From contig CM049306.1 of the NCBI GenBank assembly GCA_026874595.1, positions 94,479,642-94,543,641 on the forward strand: 64,000 bases of DNA. Direction: 5' to 3'. Below the pieces are notes generated by a model. It did not search any database, had not been told where the DNA came from, and worked only from the letters and a program-made list of their open reading frames with translations. Shown here one piece after another: positions 37,001-52,000 of the stretch. Position numbers and translations under genes: made by a program. How positions within the stretch are numbered: position 1 is the first letter of the stretch; each line of letters opens with the position of its first letter. The DNA comes from Sipunculus nudus (Eukaryota > Annelida > Sipuncula > Golfingiida > Sipunculidae).

Positions 37001-40000
37001 GCAAAGTTCAGCTTCCCATAACTCAGCCAAAAATCATTGAACCAAAACCATTTGAACAAACTTGAATAATCAACTTCTAAGGATAATTAATGTGTGAGAT
37101 TTAAGAATTTGGCCCAGTGGTTTTTGAGAAGAAGATTTTTGTAGCCACTTAGCTAACATGGGCTGTTATGGCATATGACTAAATTCAGCTTCCCATAACT
37201 CAGCCAAAAGTCACTGAACTGAGACCATTTGAACAAACTTGAATTGTCAACATCTAAGGATAATTAATGTGTGAGATTTAAGAATTTGGCCCAGTTGTTT
37301 TTGAGAAGAAGATTTTTGTAGCCACTTAGCTTACTTGGGCTGTCATGGCATATGACTAAATTCAGCTTCCCATAACTCAGCCAAAAGTCACTGAACTGAG
37401 ACCATTTGAACAAACTTTAATTATCAACATCTAAGGATAATTAATGTGTGAGATTTAAGAATTTGGCCCAGTGGTTTTTGAGAAGAAGATTTTTGTAGCC
37501 ACTTAGCTAAAATGGGCTGTTATGGCATCTGACTAAATTCAGCTTCCCATAACTTAGCCAAAAGTCACTGACCTGAGACCATTTGAACAAACTTCAGAAA
37601 GCACTAACCTAGGATCATTTCTGTTCAATATTAAACAATTTGGCCATTTCGTTTCAGAGAAGAAGTTATTTGTAGCTGTCAGTATGATACGGGCACTGAT
37701 GACCCCTGAAAAAAAAAGGCTGATGCAGGTGGCGCCACCAATACCTCAATTTTAGATATGACTCATGTGACCAACATTGGCATAAAATTTGGTGATGATA
37801 GCTCAAGCCATTTCTGAGATTGTTATTTTAGTATGCTTTTTTGGACAGATGACTAAGTTCAACTTCCTGTAACTCGGCCAAAAATCACCCAACTTAAACC
37901 ATTCGAACAAACTTGAGAGAGATTGTTCCAGGAATCATTTCTGTAAAATATTGGACAATTTGGCTGAACAGATTCAGAGAAAAAAAGATTTTTTAAGCTT
38001 TTTTAGCTTTTTCCCTATAAAAACTAAGAAAATGCAGTTAGCCAAAAAATAAGCAAAATCCGAAAGAGTTTTTTAGATGACTAATTTTATGCATAAAATT
38101 TCCTGATGCTAATTCTTGCCGTTTTCAAGAAGTATTGGTTAACATACTGACCACGGACAACGGACGATGGACGCCGGACGACGCCACACCATCGCATAAG
38201 CTCACAGGTTCGCTAAAAATACAGGTGGCGCCACCATTCTGCAAAAACTGATGTAACACCCCATGATCAATATCCATGCAAAGAATCATGGTGATCAATG
38301 CATTAGTTGTTCAGGTACTTGAGCATTTGTACCAAATTTTTCATTGTTCTGGGGGATACTTCAGAGTCCCATAGCTTGAAGAATATGGGTAACAGAGACC
38401 TAATTCCAATTTCCAAGGAGACTTTTCATGGTCCTCTCTGGATGTAAAGTTAGGAGATTCCAGGTCCAGTGGTTACGATTTGTGCCTTGTTAACAGACAG
38501 AAGGCCGGATGGTTGGATGGCCGAACGGACGACGGACAAAGAGAGTGATCACTATAGCTCAGATGACTTACAGTCAGCTGAGCTAAAAATTCAATGGTGA
38601 AAATAGTAAAATTTATATCTGAAATACAAGCAAATATTCAATGTTGAAAATAGTAAAATTCACACTTGAAATACAAAAACAAGGGACCTATGGGTCACGG
38701 CGCTCAGCTGTTATATATGATATAAAAAATATGATTTAGAAATGAGGCACATGCAGGTTTAGTGTGGTAATAAAAATTAGCTGTATTATGAGTTGTTGTT
38801 GTTTAGCTTATGTATGATTTTGATAATACCTTTAGAGACAGGGAAGAGGATTGATTTCATTTATATTATTAACAAAAGGAGTACTATTGTCACACAGATT
38901 TTGACTTGGCCATATAACTTATAAGCAGAACATATAATATAAGAGTTTAACTATTTATTAAAAAAATTACAAATATTGTCCCAAATATAATTTTTATTAA
39001 AAATAATAAGAGAATCGTATGATTTTTTAAAATGAAATATAACTGAAATGATTATTAAAATAATATTAAATAATATATTCATGAATGCATTCATGAAAAC
39101 ATTTTGAAAGTATTTGCACTGGTATTCATATACTTCCATTTTTACCTGAATTCCCATTCTTTATGCAAGAAATTTTATAATGGAGTACATATTCATATTC
39201 GTATTTAATTTTCAATTGCAAAGTATTTGCACCATGTCTGGTATTCATATAGTTTTCACCAAACAATGATGTTGAGAATCCAGAATATACAAAATTCACA
39301 CATTTAAATAATGATCATAAGTGCCTGGTTTTATGACTTTTATTTATATTAAAAAAAATAAATGTAATATATTCATTTTGGACTAATTTCACATCAATGT
39401 ACACATATGACACAGTATGAATTTAGATTAATATTATCAACTGCATCTTTGTATATCATTAATTTCCTTCATAGGATCCCTAATGATTAGTAATGAATAA
39501 TATGATTTACTTTTTTATCATTAAAATTGAACTGAAAAATACTGCATGGTGTTATTTGGAATATGTGACATTCTATCAATCGATACAAGATTCTTATATC
39601 ATCAGTAACTGCAAGTTAATTTCCTGTTATTATCAACTAACAAATTCCTTTTCTATTTTTCTTTAATTTGTTATTAAAATCATAAAAAATTTATTAATTT
39701 ATTGTTTATTGTTATGTTGTTGGTTAAAACTACTAGATGAGTTGGGTTGGACACCTGGATCAACTGTGGCTGGCCATAAGCTGCCTGGCTGCCCCAGTGA
39801 ATGCCCCGTGTCAAGCATGCATAATTTGCTGAAAGTTCAACAAGGTCAACATACAGGTGACTCAAGAGGGGCTTGAGAGAGCCAAGGTCTGACATGGTCT
39901 CATAAAAACATTAATAAAAGCTACAATTTTTGGCCAATTTCTTTCAGCTTTCTAAACTAAAAAGCTGAAATCCTTATGCGTGCATGATATGAAAATTGTA

Positions 40001-43000
40001 TCAACAGTGCTCACAGGAAACAAACGTGCCATGGTCAAAGTTGGGCAAAATTTAAGGTACTAATTTTATATTTATACTAATAACTTATAAAGTTTGAAAA
40101 ATTCAGAAATAATTTTGGGTATTCAATTGAATCTTGATTAAATAATGTTACATCCCTGACAAAAAATCTCTAGCTTCAGCAAATCCCCTTGTAAAGGGAG
40201 TAAATATATTTCTTGATTTTTTACAAAGTGCATTATGTTTGGGCCTGTAACTTAAAACAATTATGCAATACTAACATCATTTCTGGCATGTGCTTAGAGA
40301 ATGTATAGAAAAATATATATATTATACATGATTAAAGTCAGACCAGTGGTTTTGATATTAGGCAGTCTTGAAGTGTAACAATGGGTTTTTAATGGAAAAA
40401 TGAAGTTTTTCATTAATATCTCGAAGGTATTAAGTCCTAGTGACCAAACTCTTGGCATGGTAGGGGATTTTGGAGACATCTAATTGTATGCCAAATTTTA
40501 GGAACTGAGAGCTGAAGATGGGGAGCTGAGCTCTTGCAAACTGCATAACACAAGTTGATGTAAACAATATGTGACGTGATGCTTGAAAACTTGAATAAAA
40601 TCTACAGTTTTTGATCAACTGGTTTCAAATTTTTGGTGTTAACAGACAAAATGCTAACATAAACATGCTGTGAAAATTAAATCCACAGTACTTACAGGAA
40701 AAAAACGTGCCATGGTCAAAGTTGGGCAAAATTTAAGGTACCAATTTTTTATTTTTGTTAATATTTAAAAAAATTTAAAAGATTTTTATCTAATTTTGGG
40801 TATACAATTTAATTTTGATTAATTAAAGTTATATTACTGGAAAAAGAGTCCATAGCTTTAACATGTTTTGTGTTAAGTGATCAAATATCTTTCCTGATTT
40901 TTTACAAAATGCATTATGTTTGGGCCCATAACTTTTTTAAATTATATAATACAGACATAATTTCTGGCATGTACATAGGAACTATGTAGGGGAATATTCA
41001 TGGTAAATATGAGGAAAAACAGATGAGTAGTTTTGATATTAGGCAGTCCTGAAGTGTGAAAATAGGTTTTTAATAAAAAAATTGAGGTTTTTCCTTAATT
41101 TCTCAAAGGAACAAAGTCGCAAAGACCCAGTTTTCGGCTTGGTAGGAGATCTTGGGGACATCTAACATTATGCTGAATATTGGATTCCTAGGTCTTGTGG
41201 TTTCAAAACGTGCCACATCTACGGACGGACGGACAGACGGACGGACGGACGGACGGACAGACGGACGGACAGACAGACGGACGGACCACGGACAATGGAC
41301 CACGACTAAAGCTCTGATGACTTATAGTCAGCTGAGCTAAAAATTCAATGGTGAAAAATAGTAAACTTTAAACCTGAAATACAAGCAACAAGCAATTTCT
41401 TGGAATGAATGTTCTCCACTTTGGGCTCTTGTCATCTTTCATGCTTGATAAGCAACAAAAATTATGACATGTGGAGAAAATCTTGAGGGCACCTAAAAAC
41501 TTAAACAGACGCACTATGATTTGGAGACATCTTCAGGCGAACATAAAAACTGAAACACATTGAGAAATTGGACCAAAATTTGATAATATTGGTTTTGAGC
41601 TGGAGAGAATTTTTTTCTGATATAAACTCCAAAACAAATCCCAACCAAGGTATGCATGAGAGCAATCACTGACCCGAATTTGAATTAAATTGGATAATAT
41701 TTAGGAAAGATATTGTACGGAAATGAAAATGAAGGACGGACAGACAGAGTGACAGACAGACAGACAGACAGAAGCAAGACACTCCAAAACCAATCCTAAC
41801 CAAGATAAGCATGAGAGTAATCACTGACCCATATTTGAATGAAATTGGAAAATATTTAAAAGGGTTATTGCAAAGAAACAAAAACCTGCAGATGGACAGA
41901 CAGAGTGACAGACAGACAGACTGAAGCCAGACACTCCAAAACCAATCCCAACCAAGGTAAGCATGAGAGCAATCACTGACCCAAATTTGAATGAAATCGG
42001 ATAATATTTAGGAAAGTGATCACACGGAAACAACTAGAATATCAGCAAAAGCTGACAAAAGCCCTCAGCCAAAAGAACAGTGTTTAGAGGTGGTAACAGT
42101 AACAAGTACTAAATATCTGTTCTCACATGGTTGATATCTGTACATATCTCAGTTATAAATTTAAAATGGAGAGGTATGTACCATGATTCATAACAATCCA
42201 CCAAATGCTTCCTGAAAAAAAAGCTTCTAAGTTTTATTCTATTATAAGCTCTGTGACCTTGAAAAGTAGGTCAAGGTCACCCATGTTTGAACATGAACGA
42301 GATTTTTGTCGATATACATCTTCACCAAAGAAATAAAATTCCTATTGTGAATCCTTTTAGAGATATCCCGCTCACAAGGCTAAAGTTGAAAAATCCAAGA
42401 AAAATTCAATAAAAAATCAGAAATTGCAGGTGGCGCCCCCAAACTTGTGCAGCAGGTACAGACTATCAGTCCCAATAACCATAGTAAGTTTTGTAAAAAT
42501 CCACCAAATGGTTCCTGAGTAATAAGCATCTAAGTGTGTTTTCTATAATCAGCTCTAAAACGTAGAAAATAGGTCAAGGTCACCCATCTTTGAACTTGAC
42601 CGAGATTTTGTCAATATACATCTTCTCCGACAAAATAAAATTCTTACGGTGAATCCTTTTCGAGATATCCCGCTCACAAGCCCAAAGTTGAAAAATCCGA
42701 TAAAAATTCATTAAAAATCAGAAATTGTAGGTGGCGCCACCAAACTTGTATAGCAGGTACAGACTATCAGTCCCAATAACCATAGTAAATTTGTAAAAAT
42801 CCACCAAATGGTTCCTGAGTAATAAGCATCTAAGTGTTTTTTCTATAATCAGCTCTAAAACGTAGAAAAATAGGTCAAGGTCACCCATCTTCGAACTTGA
42901 CCGAGATTTTGTCAATATACATCTTCTCCGAAAAAATAAAATTCTTACGGTGAATCCTTTTCAAGATATCCCGCTCACAAGCCCAAAGTTGAAAAATCCA

Positions 43001-46000
43001 ATAAAAATTCATTAAAAATCAGAAATTGTAGGTGGCGCCCCCAAACTTGTATAGCAGGTACAGACTATCAGTCCCAATAACCATAGTAAGTTTTGTGAAA
43101 ATCCACCAAATGGTTCCTGAGTAATAAGCATCTAAGTGTTTTTCTATAATCAGCTCTAAAATGTAGAAAAATAGGTCAAGGTCACCCATCTTCGAACTTG
43201 ACCGAGATTTTGTCGATATACATCTTTACCGAGGAAATAAAATTCTGACGGTAAATCCTTTTCAAGATATCCCGCTCACAAGGTAAAAGTTAACGGACGC
43301 CGGACGGACGGACGGACGGACAGCTTGGGTGACGACAATAGCCCATCAGCCTAAGGGCTGAGGGCTAAAAACCTGACAAACGGACAAACAAACAGACAGA
43401 CAGACAGAAACCAGACACTCCAAAACCAATCCTAACCAAGGTATGCAAGAGAGCAATCACTGACCCAAATTTGAATGAAATCGGATAAAATTAAGGAGAT
43501 ATATCGCATGGAAACTAAAAAAACTGATGGACAGACAGTCGAACAGACAGCTAGACAGCCATACCTACGGAATGACAGACAGACAGACAGACAGACAAAC
43601 CCAAATCAATGTCCGGAGTGGGGGACAAAAATTAAATGGTTAAAATAGTAAAATTCACACCTGAAATACAATAAAAAACTTCAATGGTGAAAATAGTAAA
43701 ATTCACACCTGACATACAAGCAAAAATTCAATGGTGAAAATAGTGAAATTCATACCTGAAACATAAGCACACCAAATATTCAATAGTTAATATGTAGATA
43801 ATATTGCAAGTTTCCAACAAATTTTAATACACATCTGAAAGAGAAATACAGCAAGTATAAGATGGTCAAGATGTTGTGAAATTTGTTTCCATTTAAACCA
43901 GGGGGAAAAGAGAGCAAATGCACTGGTTTAAAACAAATCCTACATGTCTCCACAGGATAGACTGTAATACAGGAAAACAAGGCCAGGAAGGATTGGTCTT
44001 TGTCCTTTCATGTATTGAAATGTAATATATGGTTGAAATCAAAGTACAACTTCCTTACACAAGTTTCTGGAACTCTTATAGTAAAAGGTTAACCAAAATT
44101 ACACATGTTCATGAAGCTGGTGAAAAATACAATACACTGTGATAGTCCGTGTTTATGTTGTTTCCATTCCTTCAGTTTCATCTGGCCCTGATTTAATGGT
44201 CACTAATCATTAGCGGGATCTTCTGGGAAGCACAAGTTTACTCTATTATTCATGTTTCTTGGGAAGAAAAAAAAAAGACATTTAGTGCATTAGTTTATTT
44301 AGATAGCAACATTTAAACAGAGGTCATGTTTATCATTTTTTGGTATAACACTGAGGAAAATTGATTTGTGCATGGCCTGGGTCAAATAGCATTATCTTGG
44401 ATCTTGGGAACACTGAGCATTCATCTAAATAGAAGTCTGAATATGCCTGATTTTTTTTTACGCAGTTCTGTTTGTGATACAAATTTAAGACTATGAAGTG
44501 ATCACTGCCATTTTTGTTCAAGTTCATGTAGTTATTGTAGCAAAACTATAACACACGTCAGATCTGACCACAAGCTGTCAATTAACCTTTGTTAGCAGGA
44601 GAATCCTTCTGCTGACCCAGTGTGACCAGCAGACTGACCAGCGGCTGAAACGTGTCTCTCAGCAGGCGACCAGTCCGTGTGCTGTACTCATTTTCAACCA
44701 GGGGCACTGGCTGGCACTTGTCTGTCAGAGCGCTGGCCAGGGCGGCAGAAAATGCTACAAGATGAAACAGGAATACAAAGATTATACACAAATATACCTG
44801 TAACAGTTCATGAGGTCACGTTCATGTGTGCTATTGTATTATTATTACATTACTACTGTCTGATAAAATTCACTAAAATGAGATTCAGCGTATTCCCTAT
44901 GTTCTTAATGAATATAACTAGAGCAGACTGTTGCTAAGTAAAAGGTGGCTGATTTGATCATGACAATAATTTGGAGTGTGTTTGAAACTTAAAGTTTAAA
45001 TGTTTGCATGTTAATAAAAATAAATGCTTTTGTCAAGTGAGGTGCCCTGTTAACTGGTGGCCACAACTTGGCACAAGTGAACATGTTCTTCAGGTAACCC
45101 TAAGAAATGGAATGAAGCAGCGTCAGGTAAGGTTTGATAATATCAAAGGTTGGGCTAAATTAGAGATTTGTATGCTTTACCCACAGATGAAAGAATGTCA
45201 GTTTTTTTACGAGGGCTGTTTCACTGACAGGTAAAATAACTACATAATCCAAAATACACATGAGATTAAAGCAATGGAAATTGCTTTTCTGCCTCTAACA
45301 CAGTGTGAACTTCGGTCTTATCCAATTTATTTTTATTTGTATAAGTTGTATACAAACAGAAAAAAATCCAATATAATTTATACATATTTTGTTATGAGGG
45401 CCTTATTTACCATGTGGATCAAGGCTTTCAATTAAGACACTTGTATATTATTAGTATTGTTACGAAGACAAATTCCTCGGGGGAAAACACTGGGCTGATC
45501 CCAGATTCGAACCCATGTCAGTGGGGCACAAATCCGGCAAACCAACTATTTTGCCAGCAAAGCAAGCTTCACTAGCAAGACAGTTGGGTCTGCTTTTATG
45601 TCACCCCGTAACAGTATATTAATATAAGGACCTGCATTAATTAAATATCAGACATGTATGAATGTTTACTACTGGCTTTCATGGATAATATTATATTACA
45701 ACATATGGTACCAAGATGTGATGTGACCCACCATGGTCCCAGTCTGTCCATGCTGTTACTATCTCAAGCTTGTTAGCGAGTCGCTGCAGTGACTGTACAG
45801 CTCCCGCTGGAAACAAATCTGAAACAAATCAACCAACAACAGTCATCAATATTGCATATCTCAGCATTCCCAGCTGAAATTTAGGGCTGGGCTTGGATAT
45901 TAATATTTAAGTACAACCTCTACATCTCTTATCTACTGCAAACTCTGCATGCTGCATGGGTTATATTTTGTGACGGCTGTAACAGACCATATTTCAGTAT

Positions 46001-49000
46001 TACAGGGCATTAGTTTGCTCTGTCCATTGGCTACATTATTAGGAAGTACAGGTTTAATCTTTTTCTTTCCTCTCATCCTGACTGACTTAATAGATTTCTT
46101 AAATATCTAGTGGTAACTTTACTAATTTACTCTTGGGGTATAGTTAAATGAGACAGAATGTTGACTGTCCCAGGGTGAAAGGTGGTTTGGGAGCAGCAAG
46201 TTATCATTAAAACCAGAGAGATGGAAACTAAAGAATAAGGAGGGGGTGGGGATGATAAAGAGGTTGAGCAACAGGGAGATATAAACAGGAAACCTGATAT
46301 TCAGTGGTCTACAATCACCATGCAATCACAACTGATCAACAAATGGAATATGTTATGTAATGTTTGATAATGGAGGGTATGGCTTTAGGGTAAACATGAG
46401 ATGTGTTGGCATGCTTTAAAGGGAGTCAGTCAATAATAATTTAATTGGGCTGGAGGATGGAGGAAACCTGGAAAGATTCCTGGTACATAGCTGCCAGGTT
46501 TGGTTTATGCCAAGAAAATAAAATATAATATTATATACTTAATAAGGAATTTGCTGTTGACTTGATTCCATAAGAACTCACTGAACCATCTTAATAGTAT
46601 CAAGCTTCTGGCAGGTAGGCTTTCACAGACCTTGATTCATCAAATAGCTCTGGCTTAAATTTGATGAATAACAATGGTTACTGTTAGGCCATTTAACACT
46701 GGCTAGTTACAAGAGACCAATACCATTTACTGCCTAGTACAGTCAGCCATGCACTGAAAAACTAATTAATTTAAGGTAGCAGTGTTGACTGACCTGATTC
46801 AGTTATTTTTGGTACAATGAGGTTAAAGCAATGAGAAATGCCATAGAGTACGACAAATGTTTTTACAGTCTTTGCGGAGGAATACATCATGAATGGGATA
46901 AGGAAAATGCGCCCTAAATTATGAATTCAGGGGTGGTCACAATTTTGAGTCGTTTATAATTGAAACAAGATTAAAGAGATATTAGGGACCTAGAGAAGTG
47001 GTCATAATTTTGGACTGATCCCAACTGAGAGGTGGTCAGAAGGTTGGGTTTCAAATGTACTTTTTTCCTCAATCAAGGTGTATAGTAGAGTCACTGCAAT
47101 AAACTTTGTCTTGTCATAAAATACTGATATTTCACTGATAACCAATCACTGAACTCAGCTTCATAACCAATATAAACATTTCTCAAAACAGCTGCCTCTG
47201 GTAGTCAATGACATTTTCAACACACCCAAGCACTGGTGAATGACTAACCATTATGTTGGCTGTACATAATAAAGACACATGGCATGAGATGAGCTGTTTA
47301 AATGTTATTACTTACTAAAAAACATATATTGGTTACACAATGCCATTAGGCAGATGACCATATAAAGATGTACAGTGAAATCTGTGTAATAAGTCCACCC
47401 ATTGGACTGGCCAAAAGTGGTCTTAGTTAACAGGTAGTCTCAGCAGCCAGGTAAGTTTTAACTAATGTAAACTCTTTCAGCTCACAAAAGGGTGGTCTTA
47501 ATAGACAGGTGGTCTTATTAGGTAAGTTGTCATTCAAAAAGCTTCCAATATGTGTAACATATCAATGTATAAGAGGTACATTACTGTTGTGTATGTGGGC
47601 CTATGTGCATATATATCTCTTATCTGACATGTGACAATACACAGAGAAATTTATATTATTAATCTGAAAATCTTGAAAATGACAAACAACAGGTGTTCCT
47701 TAATACCATATTAGCATCTTGAAATGTCAGGCAAGTCCTTATGCAAATTAATATATAACAAGACCATGCGAGTCTGACGACTTGCTCTCGTTGTTCATGT
47801 CCCTTGGTTTTTAAGTCTATCTTGTTAACTGAGGTTTGACAGAGCAAGTGGCCTTACTGTTATTTAATATATCCCCACGCTGCGCAGAATACAAAACCTG
47901 ACAGACAAAGATCATATTTCTGTATATTCCAAGTGTTCTTCATCTTTTAAACAAAACAATCCCTCTAACACTGCAGTAAATGAGAGAATTAGATGTAAAA
48001 GCCCAGACTAATCAAGGGTAAGCCTAAGCAGGTTTTGAACCGGTAGTTGTAACAAGGGACCCATGGGTCACAGCGCTCAGCTGTTATATATGAAATAAAA
48101 TATGATTTTGAAATGAGGCACATGCTGGTTTTGTGTGGTAACTAGATATTTCTTGGCACCGCAGGTGCCATAGTATCCCCAGACAATTAATCCCCCCCCC
48201 CTTTAAGAATAGGCCCCCCATCTTCAGCAACAATTAATATCAGACCACACTCATAGAAAAGGTCATTCTCATAGAAAAGGTCATGATCCAAATTTCAATA
48301 TACATCATCCCCTAACCTGTATATGCAAGAAATCTGTCCATTAGTTTTTGACTTATAATGCTCACAATACTGTTAAGTGGCAATGATGGGGTATTAAACG
48401 GCACGAAAACAAGTAAAAGAATAACAGGTGGCACCACCTGTTTCCCATACATGACAACACTATCCAAGATCTTCGTTCAAGTTGATTTTTGGACCAATCA
48501 ATGCATCCCTTATTGAGAAATTAATGATTTTGTGTAATTTTCACCATATATGGCAATTTTTCAAGGTCAAGGCCACTCTAATAGGAAAGGTCATGACCCC
48601 AATTTATATATACATCATCCCATAACCCATATCCATGTATATGCATAATATGAAAGAAATCTGTCCATTAGTTTTTGACTTATAATGCTCACAGGTTATA
48701 AATGTACTGTTAAGTGGCAATGATGGGGTTTAACAAACGGCACGAAAACAAGTAAAAGAATAACAGGTGGCGCTACCTGTTTCCGGTACATGACATTACT
48801 ATCCAAGATCTTTGGTCAAGTTGATTTTTGGACCAATGCATGCATCCCTTATTGAGAAATTAATGATTTTGTGTGATTTTCACCATATATGGCAATATTC
48901 AAGGTCAAGGCCACTCATTGGAAAGGTCATGACCCCTATTCAAATAAACATTATCCTATAACCCATATCCATGTATATGCATAATATGAAAGTAATTTGT

Positions 49001-52000
49001 CCATTAGTTTTTGACTTATAATGCTCACAGTACTGATAAATGGCAATAATGGGGTATTAAACGGCACAAAACAAGTAAAAGAATATCAGGTGGCGCCACC
49101 TGTTTCCGGTACATGACAATACTTTCCAAGATCTTCGAACATGTTGATTTTTGGACCAATGCATGCATCCCTTATTGAGATATTAATGATTTTGTGTAAT
49201 TTTCACCATATATGGCAATTTTTCAAGGTCAAGGCCACTCTAATAGGAAAGGTCATGACCCCAATTTATATATACATCATCCCATAACCCATGTCTATGT
49301 ATATGCATAATATGAAAGTAATTTGTCCATTAGTTTTTGACTTATAATGCTCACAGGTTATAAATGTACTGTTAAGTGCCAATGATGGGGTATTAAACGG
49401 CACGAAAACAAGTAAAAGAATAACAGGTGGCGCCACCTGTTTCTGGTACATGACATTACTATCCAAGATCTTCGGTCAAATTGATTTTTGGACCAATGCA
49501 TGCATCCCTTATTGAGAAATTAATGATTTTGTGTGATTTTCACCATATATGGCAATATTCAAGGTCAAGGCCACTCTCATAGGAAAGGTCATGACCCCAA
49601 TTTAAATAAACATCATCCCATAACCCATATCTATGTATTTGCATAATTTGAAAGAAATCTGTCCATTAGTTTTTGACTTATAATGCTCACAGTACTGTCA
49701 AGTAGCAATTCTGGGGATATTAAACGGCATGATAACAAGTAAAGAATAATAGGTGGCGTCACCAGTTTCTGGAACATGACAACCCTATCCATGATCTTCG
49801 ATCAACTTGATTTTGGGATCAATCCATGCAAGTTTTCTTGAGATATTTAAGAATTTGTGTGATTTTCCCCAAAATTGAACCTATTCAAGGTCAAGGTCAC
49901 TCTCCTAGTTGAGGTCATGACCTCATTTTTAATAGGCGTCGTCCTCTCACCCATATCTATACATATACCAAGTTTGGTAAAGATCCGTGAAATATTTTTT
50001 GAGTTATTGTGTCCAAAAGAAATCTCGGCGGCGGCGGCGGGACCGTGCCTAAACCATAGTATCTCCAGACTATGTCTGGCGATACAATAAATATAAGTTG
50101 TATTATGAGCTGTTGGTGTTTAGCTTATGTATGATTTTGATAGTTTCTTTGGAGACAGGGAAGAGATTGATTTCATTTATTTTATTAACAAATGGAGTGC
50201 TATTGTCATACAGATTTTGACTTGGCCATATAACTGATAAGCAGCACATATAAGATAAGAGTTTAACTATTTATAAAAATTTAATAACAAATATTGTGCC
50301 AAATATAATTTTTATTAAAAATAATAAGAGAATCATGTTTTTTTAAGTAAAATATAACTGAAATGATTATTAAAATAATATTATAGAATATATATATATA
50401 TGAATGCATTCATGAATATATTTTGAAAGTATTTGCACTGGTATTCAAATACTTTCATTTTTACATGAATTTCCATTCCTATGCAAGAAATATTACATAT
50501 TCATATTCATATTCAAATACATTTGCATAGTATTCACACCATGTCTGGTATTTATTCAATTTTAGCCTAACAATGATAATCCAAAATATAAACAGAGAAC
50601 CCATGGGTCATGGCGCCCAGCTTTAGTTTGAAATTTTTGCAAATGCAAAATATGAAAAATATTCTATTGTAATGTTTTTCATTTATATAAGCATATGAGA
50701 AGATAAGAGGAAAGGGGCCCTCCTACTTGGTTATAGTAAAGTTCTAAATATATGATTGCAAACTAATACTCATGAAGAAAAACAGTAAAAGTTTTGAGAT
50801 ACTATGACGCATATTAAAAATTTACAGATAGACAGGCAAGTGGACAGAATGGACTAATACCTTTATTTCACTTTCAAGGGAATAATGCATTTAAGTTTAT
50901 ATATAAGCCTTTTTTTTGGCATATCTACTTTTTCCATTAATAGTTTTTATCTGATTCATTTTTTTTTATTTACAAGTTTTATACATTTATAATAAAACAA
51001 GGGACCTATGGGTCACTATGCTCAGCTGATGTTAACCTTGAAGGTAAAAAGCTACAATAATATCTAATGGAGATAAAGTGTAAGAGGAAGAGGTAATAAA
51101 GGCCATGGTTGGTTTATATGATTGGTTTGTATTGATGCAAAAGAAATTGTTGCAAAAAATATTTTGTGACCTGACCATGTGTTTCCTTATGTTGAAACTA
51201 AAGCATGTGAGCAGTTTGTGAACAAATGATCTGTACTATTACCATGATCATTAGTTGGTTTTTCGATTAACTGTTGACATTTCAGTAGTTTACACATTTG
51301 TTCAACTGAATCTATTTTTTTGTATAATATATATTATTAAATATATATGTATTTTTTTTATGAAATGTATACAGTTGAAATATAGCTAATTAACAACATA
51401 AAACAGGACAAACAAAGCCTGATCTCAAATTCTGCTGAGGCAGGAAAATAATGAACAAATGTTTTTATTAAATCCTGATTTTTTTATCACATCAATTTTT
51501 TTCTAATTTAAGTTTATATTTCTATACATTTCCAATTTAACATACATATCTGAATATAAAAGTTGATTCATAATTCTCAATTGCATCATCATAAATCCAA
51601 TCTTGTCAGATAACACCACATCATGCATACAAATGTTTATTTATTTTTTACCACAAAAATATATCTTTTAAATCTGCAAAACAATAAATATCTAAAAATA
51701 ATACTTGATTTAGATTTCACAATTTTTAATTGTGTCTTTATTTATCCATAATGTGCTTCATATTTTATCATAATTTAAGCATACTGATGGGTTCATTTAT
51801 ATTTGTTAAAATCATTTAAAAGAAAATTGATTTCTTTAAAAATGCTACATTACAAAACATTGCATCTTCTGGATTACACCTTGAATTATTTTTTCAAGGA
51901 AAGTTTTTGCATATCGGAGTGGAAACAGCATTACAATTAAGGAGATACGGTGAAAACAATAACAATTAATGCATAACACTTGGTGGGTTGGGGGGGGGGG

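Larger units (their letters stand above)
33293..38589 (+). mobile_element. Family 1b element, large copy with nested insertions
   Basis: The 5' end is caagtgacccatgggtcatg then acgctcagc. The 3' end is cttacagtcagctgagctaa then aaa. Modules of ~333 bp carry the palindrome or variants at ~34399, 34732, 35067 and 38222. It is interrupted by a TTAA element (33401-33913) and a family B element (35412-38219). It sits in the exon 5 minisatellite, at the A run of a unit. Confidence 0.75.

Noticed and set aside
45494-45558. Functional tRNA gene
   Set aside because: The B box is good, but the body is only ~65 nt and the acceptor and anticodon arms do not pair convincingly. A SINE head is more likely.
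46731-46753. 23-nt microexon that would repair the phase after 52039-52129
   Set aside because: Only needed if the rejected exon were real. With that exon removed it has no role, and a 23-nt match of phase is easy to find by chance.
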